A DNA stretch of 64,000 nt from Chryseolinea lacunae (GTDB lineage: Bacteria > Bacteroidota > Bacteroidia > Cytophagales > Cyclobacteriaceae). Both the position numbers and the translations under genes were made by a program. Every line of letters begins with the position of its first letter. Positions within the stretch are counted from its first letter, which is position 1. The notes beneath the pieces were generated by a model. The model made no database searches. It had not been told where the DNA came from and saw only the letters and a list, made by a program, of their open reading frames with translations. Positions 7,096-15,393 of the stretch are shown here, piece by piece. Location: positions 1 through 64,000 of the forward strand of contig NZ_JAERRB010000010.1 of NCBI RefSeq assembly GCF_016735595.1, written 5' to 3'.

Positions 7096-7914
7096 ATGAA
7101 GAGAGGAGCTTTTAGTCTATTTATTATCGCCCTTCTCTCCGGCTTTGTGGCGGAGCAGAACGATAGCTATCCCCCGGTGAAGAATCACAGCTTCACCCGT
7201 GGCGAGGTGATCAACTTCAAAATGACCTACGGCATTTTCACCGTGGGCAAAGGAAGCGTTAACATTCATCCCAAATATTTCCGGATCAACAACCGCGACT
7301 GTTTCAAGATCGATGTCTACGGCAAAACCGTGGGCATGGTCGATTGGGTCGCGGATGTTGACGACCGGTGGGGCGCCTACATCGACACTGTGGCCATGAT
7401 TCCCCATCAGTTCTACCGCCGCATCCGCGAAGGTCGCTATAAGAAAGACGAGTGGACCAACTTCGACCAGATCAATCACAAAATTGAAGTGAAGACGCTC
7501 GACAACGAAACGGGCAAATACAAACCCTCACAACACTACGACGCACCCGCCCAAGTGCGCGACATGGTGGCCGGATTTCTACTGCTGCGCAACATGGACT
7601 TGTCGCGTGTGAAAGTGGCCGACACCATTTCGGTGAAAGGATTTTTTGAAGACCAGTTCTATAACTTCAAGATCCTCTACATGGGCAAAGAGACTATTAA
7701 GGTGAAGGCGGGCAAAATACGCGCACTGGTGTTCAAGCCGGTGATGCCCGACAACAAAGTGTTCGACGGCGAGAACTCCATCACGGCCTGGTTCTCTGAC
7801 GACAAGAACCGCATCCCCATCAAGATCAACGCCAACATGTTCATTGGCAGTGCAGGGGTTGAGCTCACCGACTATGCGGGGCTCAAAAATCCGCTCAACG
7901 TCGTGCAGGAGTAA
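7096..7914 (+). CDS. DUF3108 domain protein, exported
   Basis: 272 residues. A short hydrophobic N-terminus (MKRGAFSLFIIALLSGFVA) looks like a signal peptide. The remainder is beta-rich, with sequence typical of DUF3108: RGEVINFKMTYGIFTVGKGSV near the N-terminus, YRRIREGRYKKDEWTNFDQ in the middle, and an ending of the type ITAWFSDDKNRIPIKINANMFIGS followed by LTDYAGL. Members are periplasmic or outer-membrane-associated proteins of unknown function, possibly lipid-binding. It lies 95 bp after dapD, probably with its own promoter. Family assignment is good; function is unknown. Confidence 0.85.
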   Translation: MKRGAFSLFIIALLSGFVAEQNDSYPPVKNHSFTRGEVINFKMTYGIFTVGKGSVNIHPKYFRINNRDCFKIDVYGKTVGMVDWVADVDDRWGAYIDTVAMIPHQFYRRIREGRYKKDEWTNFDQINHKIEVKTLDNETGKYKPSQHYDAPAQVRDMVAGFLLLRNMDLSRVKVADTISVKGFFEDQFYNFKILYMGKETIKVKAGKIRALVFKPVMPDNKVFDGENSITAWFSDDKNRIPIKINANMFIGSAGVELTDYAGLKNPLNVVQE

Positions 7915-7970
7915 ACATCCTCGGGCGACGACCTCAGGTATTCCAAAAAAGTAAAGAAGATTGTTTTCGA

Positions 7971-8378
7971 TCAGGCTGCAGCGCGGCTGAGCAGCTCCAC
8001 GAATTTTTCGCGGCTCACGGGCTTGATGATATATTCACGCACGTTCTCGTCGCGTTTGGCGCGCGTCACATCGCGCGGGTCTATAGATGAGCTCACCATG
8101 TAGATGAAGATGTCTTTCTTGAGGTTGGCTTTCAGGGTGGCGTAGTCTTCCAGAAACATCCAGCCGTCAACATAGGGCATATTGATGTCGAGGAAGATAT
8201 AGTCTGGCAACGTATCCGATTCTGCGGCGTGTTCTCTTAGAAATTGAAGCGCTTCTTCTCCGTTCTCGAACTGCAGGATCTTGTCCGTGAGGTTCGCGGC
8301 TTTCAAGGTGCGCGATGAGGTGAGTTGAAAAACCTTATCGTCGTCTACAAGGGCTATGATGGGTGCGCTAGAGGCCAT
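7971..8378 (-). CDS. Single-domain response regulator
   Basis: 135 residues from the ATG at 8378 (MASSAPIIALVDDDKVFQLTSSRTL). A longer ORF begins at 8405, but MASSAP starts directly at the receiver fold. It has the acidic pocket DDD near the N-terminus, the phospho-acceptor in IFLDINMPYVDGW, the switch residues VSSS and the conserved lysine in IIKPVSREKF. There is no output domain, so it acts as a phospho-relay or protein-binding switch like CheY/Spo0F. Its start overlaps the last 11 bp of the histidine kinase gene, implying translational coupling and a matched kinase partner. Confidence 0.92.
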   Translation of the reverse strand: MASSAPIIALVDDDKVFQLTSSRTLKAANLTDKILQFENGEEALQFLREHAAESDTLPDYIFLDINMPYVDGWMFLEDYATLKANLKKDIFIYMVSSSIDPRDVTRAKRDENVREYIIKPVSREKFVELLSRAAA

Positions 8379-11300
8379 TAAAATAGTACTTATTAAAGTT
8401 AACAAAAAATGTAGTTCCCTGGTTTACCTGGCTTTGAATGCTGATTTCTCCACCCATGGCCTCAATTTGATTTTTTATCATGAATAATCCTATACCCCGG
8501 CTCTCCGGATGGCGATGAAATGTTTTGTGCAGCTTGAAAATCTGATGACCATAACGCTCCAGGTTAATGCCCAACCCGTTGTCGCTCACCGTTAAGATGG
8601 TGTTGCCGTCCTGAAAATAGGTTTTGAAACGCACCAGCGGTTTTTGATTGGGCTGAATGTATTTGAGTGAGTTGCTCAACAGGTTCAGGAAAATACTTTC
8701 CATGTAGATGTTGGGATAGAGAATGACCGGGCTCTCCGAGAAGTCGCTTTCAATCGATGCATCGGTCTCGGCAATCTTGGCGCTGAGCATGCTCTTCACG
8801 TGCTGCAACACCGACTCGAACCTGATTTCCTGCCGTTCCAAACTTTTGTTTTGTTTGATCTTCAACACCTCGTTCAGCTCGTGCAACGTGCGCAGCGTGG
8901 TGGTGCCCGATTCTTTTAGTAATGTCAGATACTCTTCGCGCTCGGAAGGTTTGTCGGAGCTTTCGAAGAAACTGAGCAGCGTCAGGATGTTGCCCACCGG
9001 CGAGCGCAGGTTGTGCGACACAATCTGGGTGAACTCTTCCAACTGTTCGTTCTTTCGCTTCAGATCTTCGGTGATGGCCACGAGCCGCGCATTTTGTTCC
9101 AGAATTTTTTCGGCGGCCAGCTTCCGGTCGGTGATGTCGCGAAACTCAGTTACGCGGATGGACCTGCCCTGATAGGGGATGTTTTTGGCCTGGATCTCCA
9201 GCGAAAAGCGTGAGCCGTCTTTGTGAATGCCTTCCACATCGTAGGGCCTTTCGAAACCCGACATGATCTTTGCCACGGTTTCTTCGCGCCACTCGGGGGC
9301 TACCAGCAGCAGGCCGTTGAAGCCGATGAGTTCCTCGCGCGTATAGCCCGTGAGGTCGCAAAGCCCTTGGTTGCAGTCGATGATGATGCCCTTGTCGTGC
9401 AGGCCTATGCCGCCAAACGAGGCCTGTTGCAGCGTGCGAAAACGTTGCTCGCTTTCTTTCAGCTCTTCTTCCACACGTTTGCGTTCGGTGATGTCGGTGA
9501 AGGTGCACACCACTTCTTTCAGTTCGCCATGTTCCAGGATCGGCTCGGCGTTCACGTACAACCACATGCGTTGTTGCTTTGTGGGATGATAAACGCCCAT
9601 CACCACACCCCGAACCGGCTTGCGTGTTTTGATGGCCGTGGGAACGGGATGTGTTTCGCCGGGGAAGTCCGTGCCGTTTTCGTGGATCACATTCCACTCC
9701 GGATCAAACGAGGTCTTGCCCAGCAACTGATCTTCGGAAATGCCCAGCATCTCGAACGAGGCCCGGTTGCCCACAATGATTTCGGCATTGGGCCCTTGCA
9801 GCAGCACGCCCACGTTGAGGTTTCGGATCAGGTTTCTGAAACGCTGTTCGCTGGTGCGTAATGCTTCTTCGGCCTGCTTGCGCGCGGTGATGTCCCACGC
9901 AATGGCAATGAGCACTTCCTTGCCGAAGTATGATCCTTTGGTGATGCGCACTTCCTTCAGAAACGCTTCGCCCGATTTCTTGCGCCCCCACCAGTCAAAC
10001 GCTTGTGGGATGCCCAGGTTGGCGTTGCGAAAAATCGTTTCCAGTTCGCTCATGTCGTTTTTACCTTCGGCACCCAGAAAGGCCGGTGTCTTGCCGACGA
10101 ACTCTTCTTTCTCATAGCCATACATGCGGCAGGCCCCTTCGTTCACATCAATAAAGAATCCGTCGAGGGTGAGAATATAGATTACCTGCCCGGTCAGGTT
10201 AAACAGTTCGCGATAGCTCTTCTCGCTTTCCTTCACCAGGGTTTCGTTGGCTTTCTTCGCGGTGATGTCTTGCGCGATGCCAATGATCTGTTTCACGTTT
10301 CCGTTTTTGTCTTGCTGAAACACGGTGTCGCGCCCCATGAACCAGTGCCATTGACCATCCTTGGCCTGCACGCGATATTCGGTTTCTTTCACTTCGCCCA
10401 GGGCCTCGGTTGTCCACCGCGGCATCAGGGGCAGGTCATCGGGATGCACCATCCGGGCCAACGCGTTGCCGTCCATGTTGTTCACGTCGTCGGGCGTGTA
10501 GCCCAGGAGCGAGAACAGGTTCCGGTTCACATACACATTCCGTTGCGTAGAAAAGTCGTAGACATACAGCACACCGGGCATGGCGTTTTCAAGACTTTCC
10601 TTGAAGCGATTGCTTTGCAGCAGTCGTTCTTCGGTTTTCACCTTGTCGCTAACGTCCTCCATGGCACCCAGCATGCGTTGTACTTTGCCGGAGGCATCGG
10701 TGATAAAAAAACCACGGTCGTGCACAAACACATAGTCGCCTTTCCTGGTTTTGAAGCGATACTCCAGGTCGAAAGGTTTGAGAGCCGACTCGGCTTTGGC
10801 CAGCGCACCCAGGGCACTTGGCCGGTCTTTGGGATGGATAAGGCTGGACCAGCGCCCGATGTCTTTCACTTCCTGGCCCGAATAACCCAGCACTGCCTTG
10901 ATGTTATGACTCCACACAATGGTGTCGGTAAGGGTGTTGTAGTCGTAGATGACCTGGCCTGTGGATGCGGCCACTAGTTCATAGCGAACCTTCCAGTCTT
11001 CCTTCTCCAGCTCAACTTCTTTCTTGGTGGTGATTTCCTGAACTGTGCCGGTCAGCTTCACGGCTTTGCCTTTTTTGTCGAGGATCACATCGCCCATGGC
11101 TTCGACCCAGCGCACTTCTTTTTTCCGGAGAATGCGATGTTGGATGAAGTATGATTTTTTCTGGGCCAGTGTCTCGTCAAGCGTGGCCGTTAGGCGCGCG
11201 CGGTCGTCGGGGTGAACGTATTTGACGTAGGTTTCGAAACTGCCGTCGAACGCTTCGGGTGGTAGTGCAAAGATTTCGTGAACGTCGTCAGACCAATGGA

Positions 11301-11502
11301 TGACGTCTGTTTTCAGATCCCATTCCCACAGCCCCATGCGGGCCGCGTTGAGGGCGAAGCTTAGCAGTTTCTGGCTTTCGCGCAACGCCTTGTCGGCTTC
11401 CTTTTTCCCCTTAAGGGCCGGGGCTTTCTTTTTTGCCGATGATGTTTTCGGTTTGGCCAACGCCTTCCCGGGTTTCTGTTGTGCGCCCTTTTTCTTGGCC
11501 AT
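8368..11502 (-). CDS. Six-PAS hybrid-less sensor histidine kinase
   Basis: 1044 residues, with no transmembrane segment evident, so probably cytoplasmic. The first 40 residues are a Lys/Ala/Pro-rich basic tail. Six PAS/PAC units follow at about 45-155, 165-290, 295-415, 420-545, 550-680 and 685-805; each ends with a DITxRK/DVSDK-type linker. A HisKA domain (about 810-885) carries the phospho-acceptor in FTQIVSHNLRSPVGN. The ATPase domain (about 915-1040) carries N box NLLSNSLKYI, G1 VSDNGLGIN and G2 RGIGLFMIKNQIEAMGG. It probably integrates several small-molecule or redox cues and phosphorylates the overlapping receiver protein. The ligands are unknown. Confidence 0.93.
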   Translation of the reverse strand: MAKKKGAQQKPGKALAKPKTSSAKKKAPALKGKKEADKALRESQKLLSFALNAARMGLWEWDLKTDVIHWSDDVHEIFALPPEAFDGSFETYVKYVHPDDRARLTATLDETLAQKKSYFIQHRILRKKEVRWVEAMGDVILDKKGKAVKLTGTVQEITTKKEVELEKEDWKVRYELVAASTGQVIYDYNTLTDTIVWSHNIKAVLGYSGQEVKDIGRWSSLIHPKDRPSALGALAKAESALKPFDLEYRFKTRKGDYVFVHDRGFFITDASGKVQRMLGAMEDVSDKVKTEERLLQSNRFKESLENAMPGVLYVYDFSTQRNVYVNRNLFSLLGYTPDDVNNMDGNALARMVHPDDLPLMPRWTTEALGEVKETEYRVQAKDGQWHWFMGRDTVFQQDKNGNVKQIIGIAQDITAKKANETLVKESEKSYRELFNLTGQVIYILTLDGFFIDVNEGACRMYGYEKEEFVGKTPAFLGAEGKNDMSELETIFRNANLGIPQAFDWWGRKKSGEAFLKEVRITKGSYFGKEVLIAIAWDITARKQAEEALRTSEQRFRNLIRNLNVGVLLQGPNAEIIVGNRASFEMLGISEDQLLGKTSFDPEWNVIHENGTDFPGETHPVPTAIKTRKPVRGVVMGVYHPTKQQRMWLYVNAEPILEHGELKEVVCTFTDITERKRVEEELKESEQRFRTLQQASFGGIGLHDKGIIIDCNQGLCDLTGYTREELIGFNGLLLVAPEWREETVAKIMSGFERPYDVEGIHKDGSRFSLEIQAKNIPYQGRSIRVTEFRDITDRKLAAEKILEQNARLVAITEDLKRKNEQLEEFTQIVSHNLRSPVGNILTLLSFFESSDKPSEREEYLTLLKESGTTTLRTLHELNEVLKIKQNKSLERQEIRFESVLQHVKSMLSAKIAETDASIESDFSESPVILYPNIYMESIFLNLLSNSLKYIQPNQKPLVRFKTYFQDGNTILTVSDNGLGINLERYGHQIFKLHKTFHRHPESRGIGLFMIKNQIEAMGGEISIQSQVNQGTTFFVNFNKYYFNGL

Positions 11503-11573
11503 AGACGTTGCTTCGCAAGTCCAAAAGATACCAATTATTGGCGGCTCCTGAAAGCACGTAACGAAACCGTCAT

Positions 11574-11604
11574 TTTGTTGTTAGAGATCTAAAACCTAAA
11601 TTTC
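11574..11604 (+). promoter_or_regulatory. Putative mscL promoter (-33/-7)
   Basis: TTTG (11574-11577), 19 bp, then TAAATTTC (11597-11604). This matches the Bacteroidota TTTG-N19-TAnnTTTG layout except for the last base. It lies 26 bp before the mscL ATG. Confidence 0.5.
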
Positions 11605-11630
11605 ACAGCCAACCTAACCCTCGAAAACGC

Positions 11631-12068
11631 ATGTTGAAACAATTCAAAGAATTTGCCCTTCGCGGAAATGTGATGGACCTCGCCGTTGGGGTAATCATTG
11701 GTGCCGCCTTTGGCACGATCGTAAACTCCGTGGTGAACGACCTCATTATGCCGCTGGTAGGCATCGCCTTCAAAGCCGATTTCTCCAACCTCTACATTCC
11801 GCTTTCCGAAAAAGTTATCAACGCCCTGTCTGCCGATCCCAACCTGCCGCTGGCCAAAGCCAAAGAACTGGGGCCTGTGTTTGCATGGGGCAACTTCCTC
11901 ACGGTGGTGATCAACTTCGTCATCCTGGCCTTCATCATCTTCCTTATCGTGAAAGGCATGAATGCCATGAAGAAGAAAGACGCCGAAAAACCTGCCGCAC
12001 CGGCACCGCCATCGCCCGATGTGTTGTTGCTTACGGAGATACGCGATCTGTTGAAAGCAAAAGCATAA
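11631..12068 (+). CDS. mscL: Large-conductance mechanosensitive channel
   Basis: 145 residues, the family's usual size. The N-terminal amphipathic helix and first membrane helix are classic ([35 protein letters not shown]). A periplasmic loop follows, then a second helix (about 85-110, [22 protein letters not shown]) and a charged C-terminal bundle ([13 protein letters not shown]). It is an inner-membrane pentamer that opens under membrane tension to release solutes on hypo-osmotic shock. It is monocistronic, ending at a strong bidirectional terminator. Confidence 0.97.
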   Translation: MLKQFKEFALRGNVMDLAVGVIIGAAFGTIVNSVVNDLIMPLVGIAFKADFSNLYIPLSEKVINALSADPNLPLAKAKELGPVFAWGNFLTVVINFVILAFIIFLIVKGMNAMKKKDAEKPAAPAPPSPDVLLLTEIRDLLKAKA

Positions 12069-12088
12069 TCTGAAAACATACCAAATGA

Positions 12089-12120
12089 AAAAGCCGCCCC
12101 GACATGTCGGGGCGGCTTTT
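12089..12120. terminator. Bidirectional intrinsic terminator
   Basis: A 32-bp perfect palindrome centred on GACATGTC, with GC-rich arms (GCCGCCCC/GGGGCGGC) flanked by A4 on the left and T4 on the right. It works in both directions between the convergent mscL and 3-hydroxyacyl-CoA dehydrogenase genes. Confidence 0.9.
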
Positions 12121-12141
12121 CTGTGTTGTTACGAACTCGCG

Positions 12142-13035
12142 TCAGCGCTTCTTAAATTGATCGGCCACTACCAGCGTTTTGCTGCCGGCCGCATAGGCAT
12201 AGAACCCATTGCCCGACTTCACGCCGCGATGCCCCGCCTGCACCATGTTCACCAGCAATGGGCACGGCGCATATTTCGGATTGCCAAAGCCCTGAAAGAG
12301 CACATTCAAAATGGCCAGGCACACATCCAGCCCAATAAAGTCGGCCAGCTGCAACGGCCCCATAGGGTGGGCCATGCCCAGCTTCATCACGGTGTCGATC
12401 TCCTCCACGCCAGCCACGCCTTCATACAATGTGTAGACGGCTTCGTTGATCATGGGCATGAGAATTCGGTTGGCCACAAAGCCGGGATAGTCGTTCACTT
12501 CCACCGGAACCTTTCCCAAGGCGCGCGACAGTTCCATCACGGCATTTGTCACCACGTCGGTGGTGTTGTAGCCGCGAATCACTTCCACCAGTTTCATCAG
12601 TGGCACGGGGTTCATGAAGTGCATACCGATGACCTGGCCGGGGCGCTTCGTGACCGATGCAATGCGGGTGATGGAGATGGACGATGTGTTGGAAGCAAGA
12701 ATGGCGTCGGGGGCAGCGTGGGCATCCAGCTCGCGAAAGATGTTGAGCTTCAGCTCCACATTTTCGGTGGCGGCCTCCACCACCAGTGTGGCGCCGGCAA
12801 CGCCGTCTTTGATGGCCGTGTGTGTGGTGATGTTGGCGAGGGCCTTGGCTTTTACCTCGGCCGTAATAGTTTCTTTTTCAACCTGGCGTGTCAGGTTCTT
12901 ATCGATAGTGAACAGGGCTTTCTTCAACGCGTCTTCCGATACGTCGATCAGCGACACCGTGTAACCGTGTTGGGCAAAGACGTGTGCAATTCCGTTTCCC
13001 ATGGTTCCGGAACCAATAACAGCGATGTTCTTCAT
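12142..13035 (-). CDS. 3-hydroxybutyryl-CoA / 3-hydroxyacyl-CoA dehydrogenase
   Basis: 297 residues. The NAD-binding Rossmann motif GSGTMGNGIAHVFAQHG is at the N-terminus. The catalytic His segment GMHFMNPVPLMKLVEVIRG and the C-terminal helical domain (NDYPGFVANRILMPMINEAVY, PMGPLQLADFIGLD) are complete. It oxidises L-3-hydroxyacyl-CoA to 3-oxoacyl-CoA, in butyrate/beta-oxidation or PHB-type metabolism. It is a single-domain enzyme of Hbd/PaaH size, not the large FadB fusion. It lies 69 bp downstream of a lipoprotein gene on the same strand and ends at the shared terminator. Confidence 0.93.
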   Translation of the reverse strand: MKNIAVIGSGTMGNGIAHVFAQHGYTVSLIDVSEDALKKALFTIDKNLTRQVEKETITAEVKAKALANITTHTAIKDGVAGATLVVEAATENVELKLNIFRELDAHAAPDAILASNTSSISITRIASVTKRPGQVIGMHFMNPVPLMKLVEVIRGYNTTDVVTNAVMELSRALGKVPVEVNDYPGFVANRILMPMINEAVYTLYEGVAGVEEIDTVMKLGMAHPMGPLQLADFIGLDVCLAILNVLFQGFGNPKYAPCPLLVNMVQAGHRGVKSGNGFYAYAAGSKTLVVADQFKKR

Positions 13036-13104
13036 GCAGAATGGGGTTTGCGTTTGGGTTTTACTTGCCCGGCAATATCTGCAATTGATCGAGAACGAAA
13101 AAGG

Positions 13105-13476
13105 TTAATTCTCCACGGCCACTTCTTTGGCCAATCCCATGGCGTTGAAACGGATGGCCAGCCGTTTGGCACCCACGGTGTCTTGTTGACACGCCGGGGC
13201 AGGTTGCACAAAATAGTAGAAGAACTTCTGGTTGCGCTTATAGAGTTCGTTCTGGTCGGGCTTGCCCAGCACGGCCACAATGTCGTCTTCGCTGAGGGCC
13301 AGCAGTTTGTCCTTCTGCCTTTCAATCTGAGTCACCATGGCCCAACGTTTTCCGGCGCACGCATTCTTGTCTTTCTTCCACAGGGCCTGATCGATTCCCT
13401 CCAGCGACGGCAGCGGCTTCGTGCACCCCCACATCATCAACATCATCACGACACTACACGAGAGACACTTGCGCAT
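13105..13476 (-). CDS. Small BamE/SmpA-like lipoprotein
   Basis: 123 residues from ATG 13476 (MRKCLSCSVVMMLMMWGC), with a lipoprotein signal peptide and lipobox MWGC. An alternative ATG at 13494 adds six residues. The mature part has the pattern DIVAVLGKPDQNELYKRNQKFFYYF...RLAIRFNAMGLAKEV, resembling the BamE/SmpA fold (LGKPD turn, then three strands). Two mature cysteines (in NACAGK and APACQQ) could pair. It overlaps the 3' end of the sterol-desaturase family gene, so it is probably co-translated. The fold is a guess from the pattern; the lipoprotein call is firmer. Confidence 0.7.
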   Translation of the reverse strand: MRKCLSCSVVMMLMMWGCTKPLPSLEGIDQALWKKDKNACAGKRWAMVTQIERQKDKLLALSEDDIVAVLGKPDQNELYKRNQKFFYYFVQPAPACQQDTVGAKRLAIRFNAMGLAKEVAVEN

Positions 13477-14683
13477 ATTTTTTTTGAATACCATAAAACC
13501 AGGTTACAGAGATGAAACAGTAGGCACCCCCCACAACATAAAGCCAGGGCGACCAACCGTTTAAGAAACAAAGACTTGCCAACAGGGCAGGGTAGGCCAC
13601 AATGCGAAACCACTCGGCATACTTTGCCCACGCGCGGTTCTCGAACAGCACACCGGCGTTCACCACCACCAGGCTCACCAGCGCGGCAATGAAAGCCTGC
13701 TGACCCAGCGAAAACTTGCCGGCATTGAACAGGAACAGCGCCGTGCCCGCCAGGCAAAGCACATATTGAAACACAACATAGTAGTTGAGCAGGGCAGGAG
13801 CAGGCGTATCATACTTGCGATAGGTGGCGCGATCTACCTCGGGCACAGCCCGTTGGCCTCCCAATGATTCCGGAAGCCAGCCCGGTTTTTTGAACAGATA
13901 ACGCACCTTGTCCCACGCCGTGGGGATACGCTTCAGGTCGTGGGCCATCTCCACATAGTGGCTCACGTTGGCAAACACCGGGTTCCAGCTGTTGATGGGC
14001 TTGGTGATGCCATAGATGGGTTTTTCTTCTTCGGCTTGAAAGGTGCCAAACATGCGGTCCCAGATAATGAGCGACCCCGCGTGGTTCTTGTCGATATACT
14101 TCGGATTGCGTCCGTGGTGAACGCGATGGTGCGACGGCGTGTTGAACACATACTCAAACCAACCCATTTTGCCGATGGTTTCGGTGTGTATCCAGAACTG
14201 GTAAAGGGTGTTCAGCGCCGAGATGAGGGCAAAATGCACCGTGTCAAACCCTAGCAGCGCAATGGGCAGGCTGAACGCAAAGGTCCACACCACCTGCAGC
14301 GAGCTCTGGCGCAGGGCCACCGACAGGTTGTATTCCTCGCTTTGATGATGCACCACGTGGCCTCCCCAGAACAGGTTTATCTCGTGGCTCATGCGGTGCG
14401 CCCAATAATAGGCCAGGTCCACTAACAGGAAGAGCACCAGCCAGTAGAGCCAGTTGGGTGTGAGCGTGAAGAAGGCAAAATGTTCGAACAAAACCTGGTA
14501 GATGCCGATGGCAAAGATCTTCAGAAACAGCCCCGAAAGCTGCGAGGTGATGCCACAACTGAGGTTGGCAATGGCGTCGGGAAGGCGATAGAGGTCCTTG
14601 TGTGTGAATCGCTCCACCACCAATTCGATCCCGATGAGGATGAAAAAAATTGGGATTGATAGAACGATGGGGTTTAAGTTCAA
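13454..14683 (-). CDS. Sterol desaturase / fatty acid hydroxylase family membrane protein
   Basis: 409 residues with several membrane helices. The di-iron histidine clusters of the family are all present in order: HRMSHE (HxxxH, about 116), HVVHHQSEEYN (HxxHH, about 129) and HRVHHG (HxxHH, about 190). The substrate would be a lipid (alkylglycerol, fatty acyl or sterol-like) hydroxylated with O2. The C-terminal about 130 residues add further helices, as in alkylglycerol monooxygenase-like members. It is divergent from the small membrane protein at 14722, with 38 bp between the starts. Confidence 0.9.
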   Translation of the reverse strand: MNLNPIVLSIPIFFILIGIELVVERFTHKDLYRLPDAIANLSCGITSQLSGLFLKIFAIGIYQVLFEHFAFFTLTPNWLYWLVLFLLVDLAYYWAHRMSHEINLFWGGHVVHHQSEEYNLSVALRQSSLQVVWTFAFSLPIALLGFDTVHFALISALNTLYQFWIHTETIGKMGWFEYVFNTPSHHRVHHGRNPKYIDKNHAGSLIIWDRMFGTFQAEEEKPIYGITKPINSWNPVFANVSHYVEMAHDLKRIPTAWDKVRYLFKKPGWLPESLGGQRAVPEVDRATYRKYDTPAPALLNYYVVFQYVLCLAGTALFLFNAGKFSLGQQAFIAALVSLVVVNAGVLFENRAWAKYAEWFRIVAYPALLASLCFLNGWSPWLYVVGGAYCFISVTWFYGIQKKYAQVSLV

Positions 14684-14721
14684 GGGTATTTATCGTTTAA
14701 TTTGCACCCAAATTTACAAAC

Positions 14722-15156
14722 ATGGCATTAAAGATATTCAAGGCATTCTGGTTTCTTTCGGTGGTGGTAGTGGTGATAGACGTCTTGTATACCTACGCCG
14801 GATTGCCTGAGCATGTGGTGGTTAAGGAAGAAGCAACGGGTCAGATCACCATCGGTCGCGACGCTTTCTTCTATACAGCCGTCGCATTCATCATCCTGGT
14901 CAACGCCCTGGTCTATCTCATTGCCAAGATCCAAAAGCACCGTCCCGATTTCCGCACCTGGTTTTATGGGTTCATGATGGCTGTGAACGTGTTTTTTGTC
15001 ATCGCCCTGAGCTTTATCGCGCTCTACAACAGCAGTGAGAAATTCGACTACAGCCGCATCGATTTCGCGATCTACGGCAGTGTGGCGCTCATTGCGGTTT
15101 GGGCCATCAGCTGGCCGGTGTATAGCATTTACCGGAAATTTTCGGTTAAATCATAA
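14722..15156 (+). CDS. Small four-helix membrane protein, unknown function
   Basis: 144 residues. Four hydrophobic stretches are evident, at about 5-25, 48-70, 80-105 and 112-135, with short charged loops (EHVVVKEEATGQITIGRDAFF before helix 2; KIQKHRPDFRTW before helix 3). I do not recognise a named family. The layout resembles Bacteroidota DUF inner-membrane proteins of about 140 residues. It stands between a divergent lipid-hydroxylase homologue and parE, with a weak hairpin downstream. Confidence 0.75.
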   Translation: MALKIFKAFWFLSVVVVVIDVLYTYAGLPEHVVVKEEATGQITIGRDAFFYTAVAFIILVNALVYLIAKIQKHRPDFRTWFYGFMMAVNVFFVIALSFIALYNSSEKFDYSRIDFAIYGSVALIAVWAISWPVYSIYRKFSVKS

Positions 15157-15182
15157 GTTTTGTTTGTGGGCTTAAGTGGTCT

Positions 15183-15205
15183 ATCCTTCAATGTTTTGAA
15201 AGGAT
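15183..15205 (+). terminator. Weak hairpin after the membrane protein gene
   Basis: ATCCTTCAA pairs with TTGAAAGGAT with one bulge. The T-rich stretch after it is interrupted, so termination would be weak. The rest of 15206-15393 is AT-rich leader of parE with a small CTCCG/CGGAG hairpin (15294-15312). Confidence 0.35.
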
Positions 15206-15393
15206 GGTATTAAAGTATTTTTATAACTATAGGTTTATGAAAGTGCTGGAAGTGATTTGAAAAAATGTTTTCTTCGTCGCGAATTGATTTATACTCCGGT
15301 TAATATTCGGAGGCATAACATCGGCGACTTTTTAAACGCAATGTTTGATTTTTTGAACTGTTTCATTCTTTATAAACTATTCCGAAACGTGTT

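Noticed and set aside
12085-13515. 476-codon plus-strand frame
   Set aside because: Antisense to the dehydrogenase and lipoprotein genes; it runs through the bidirectional terminator.
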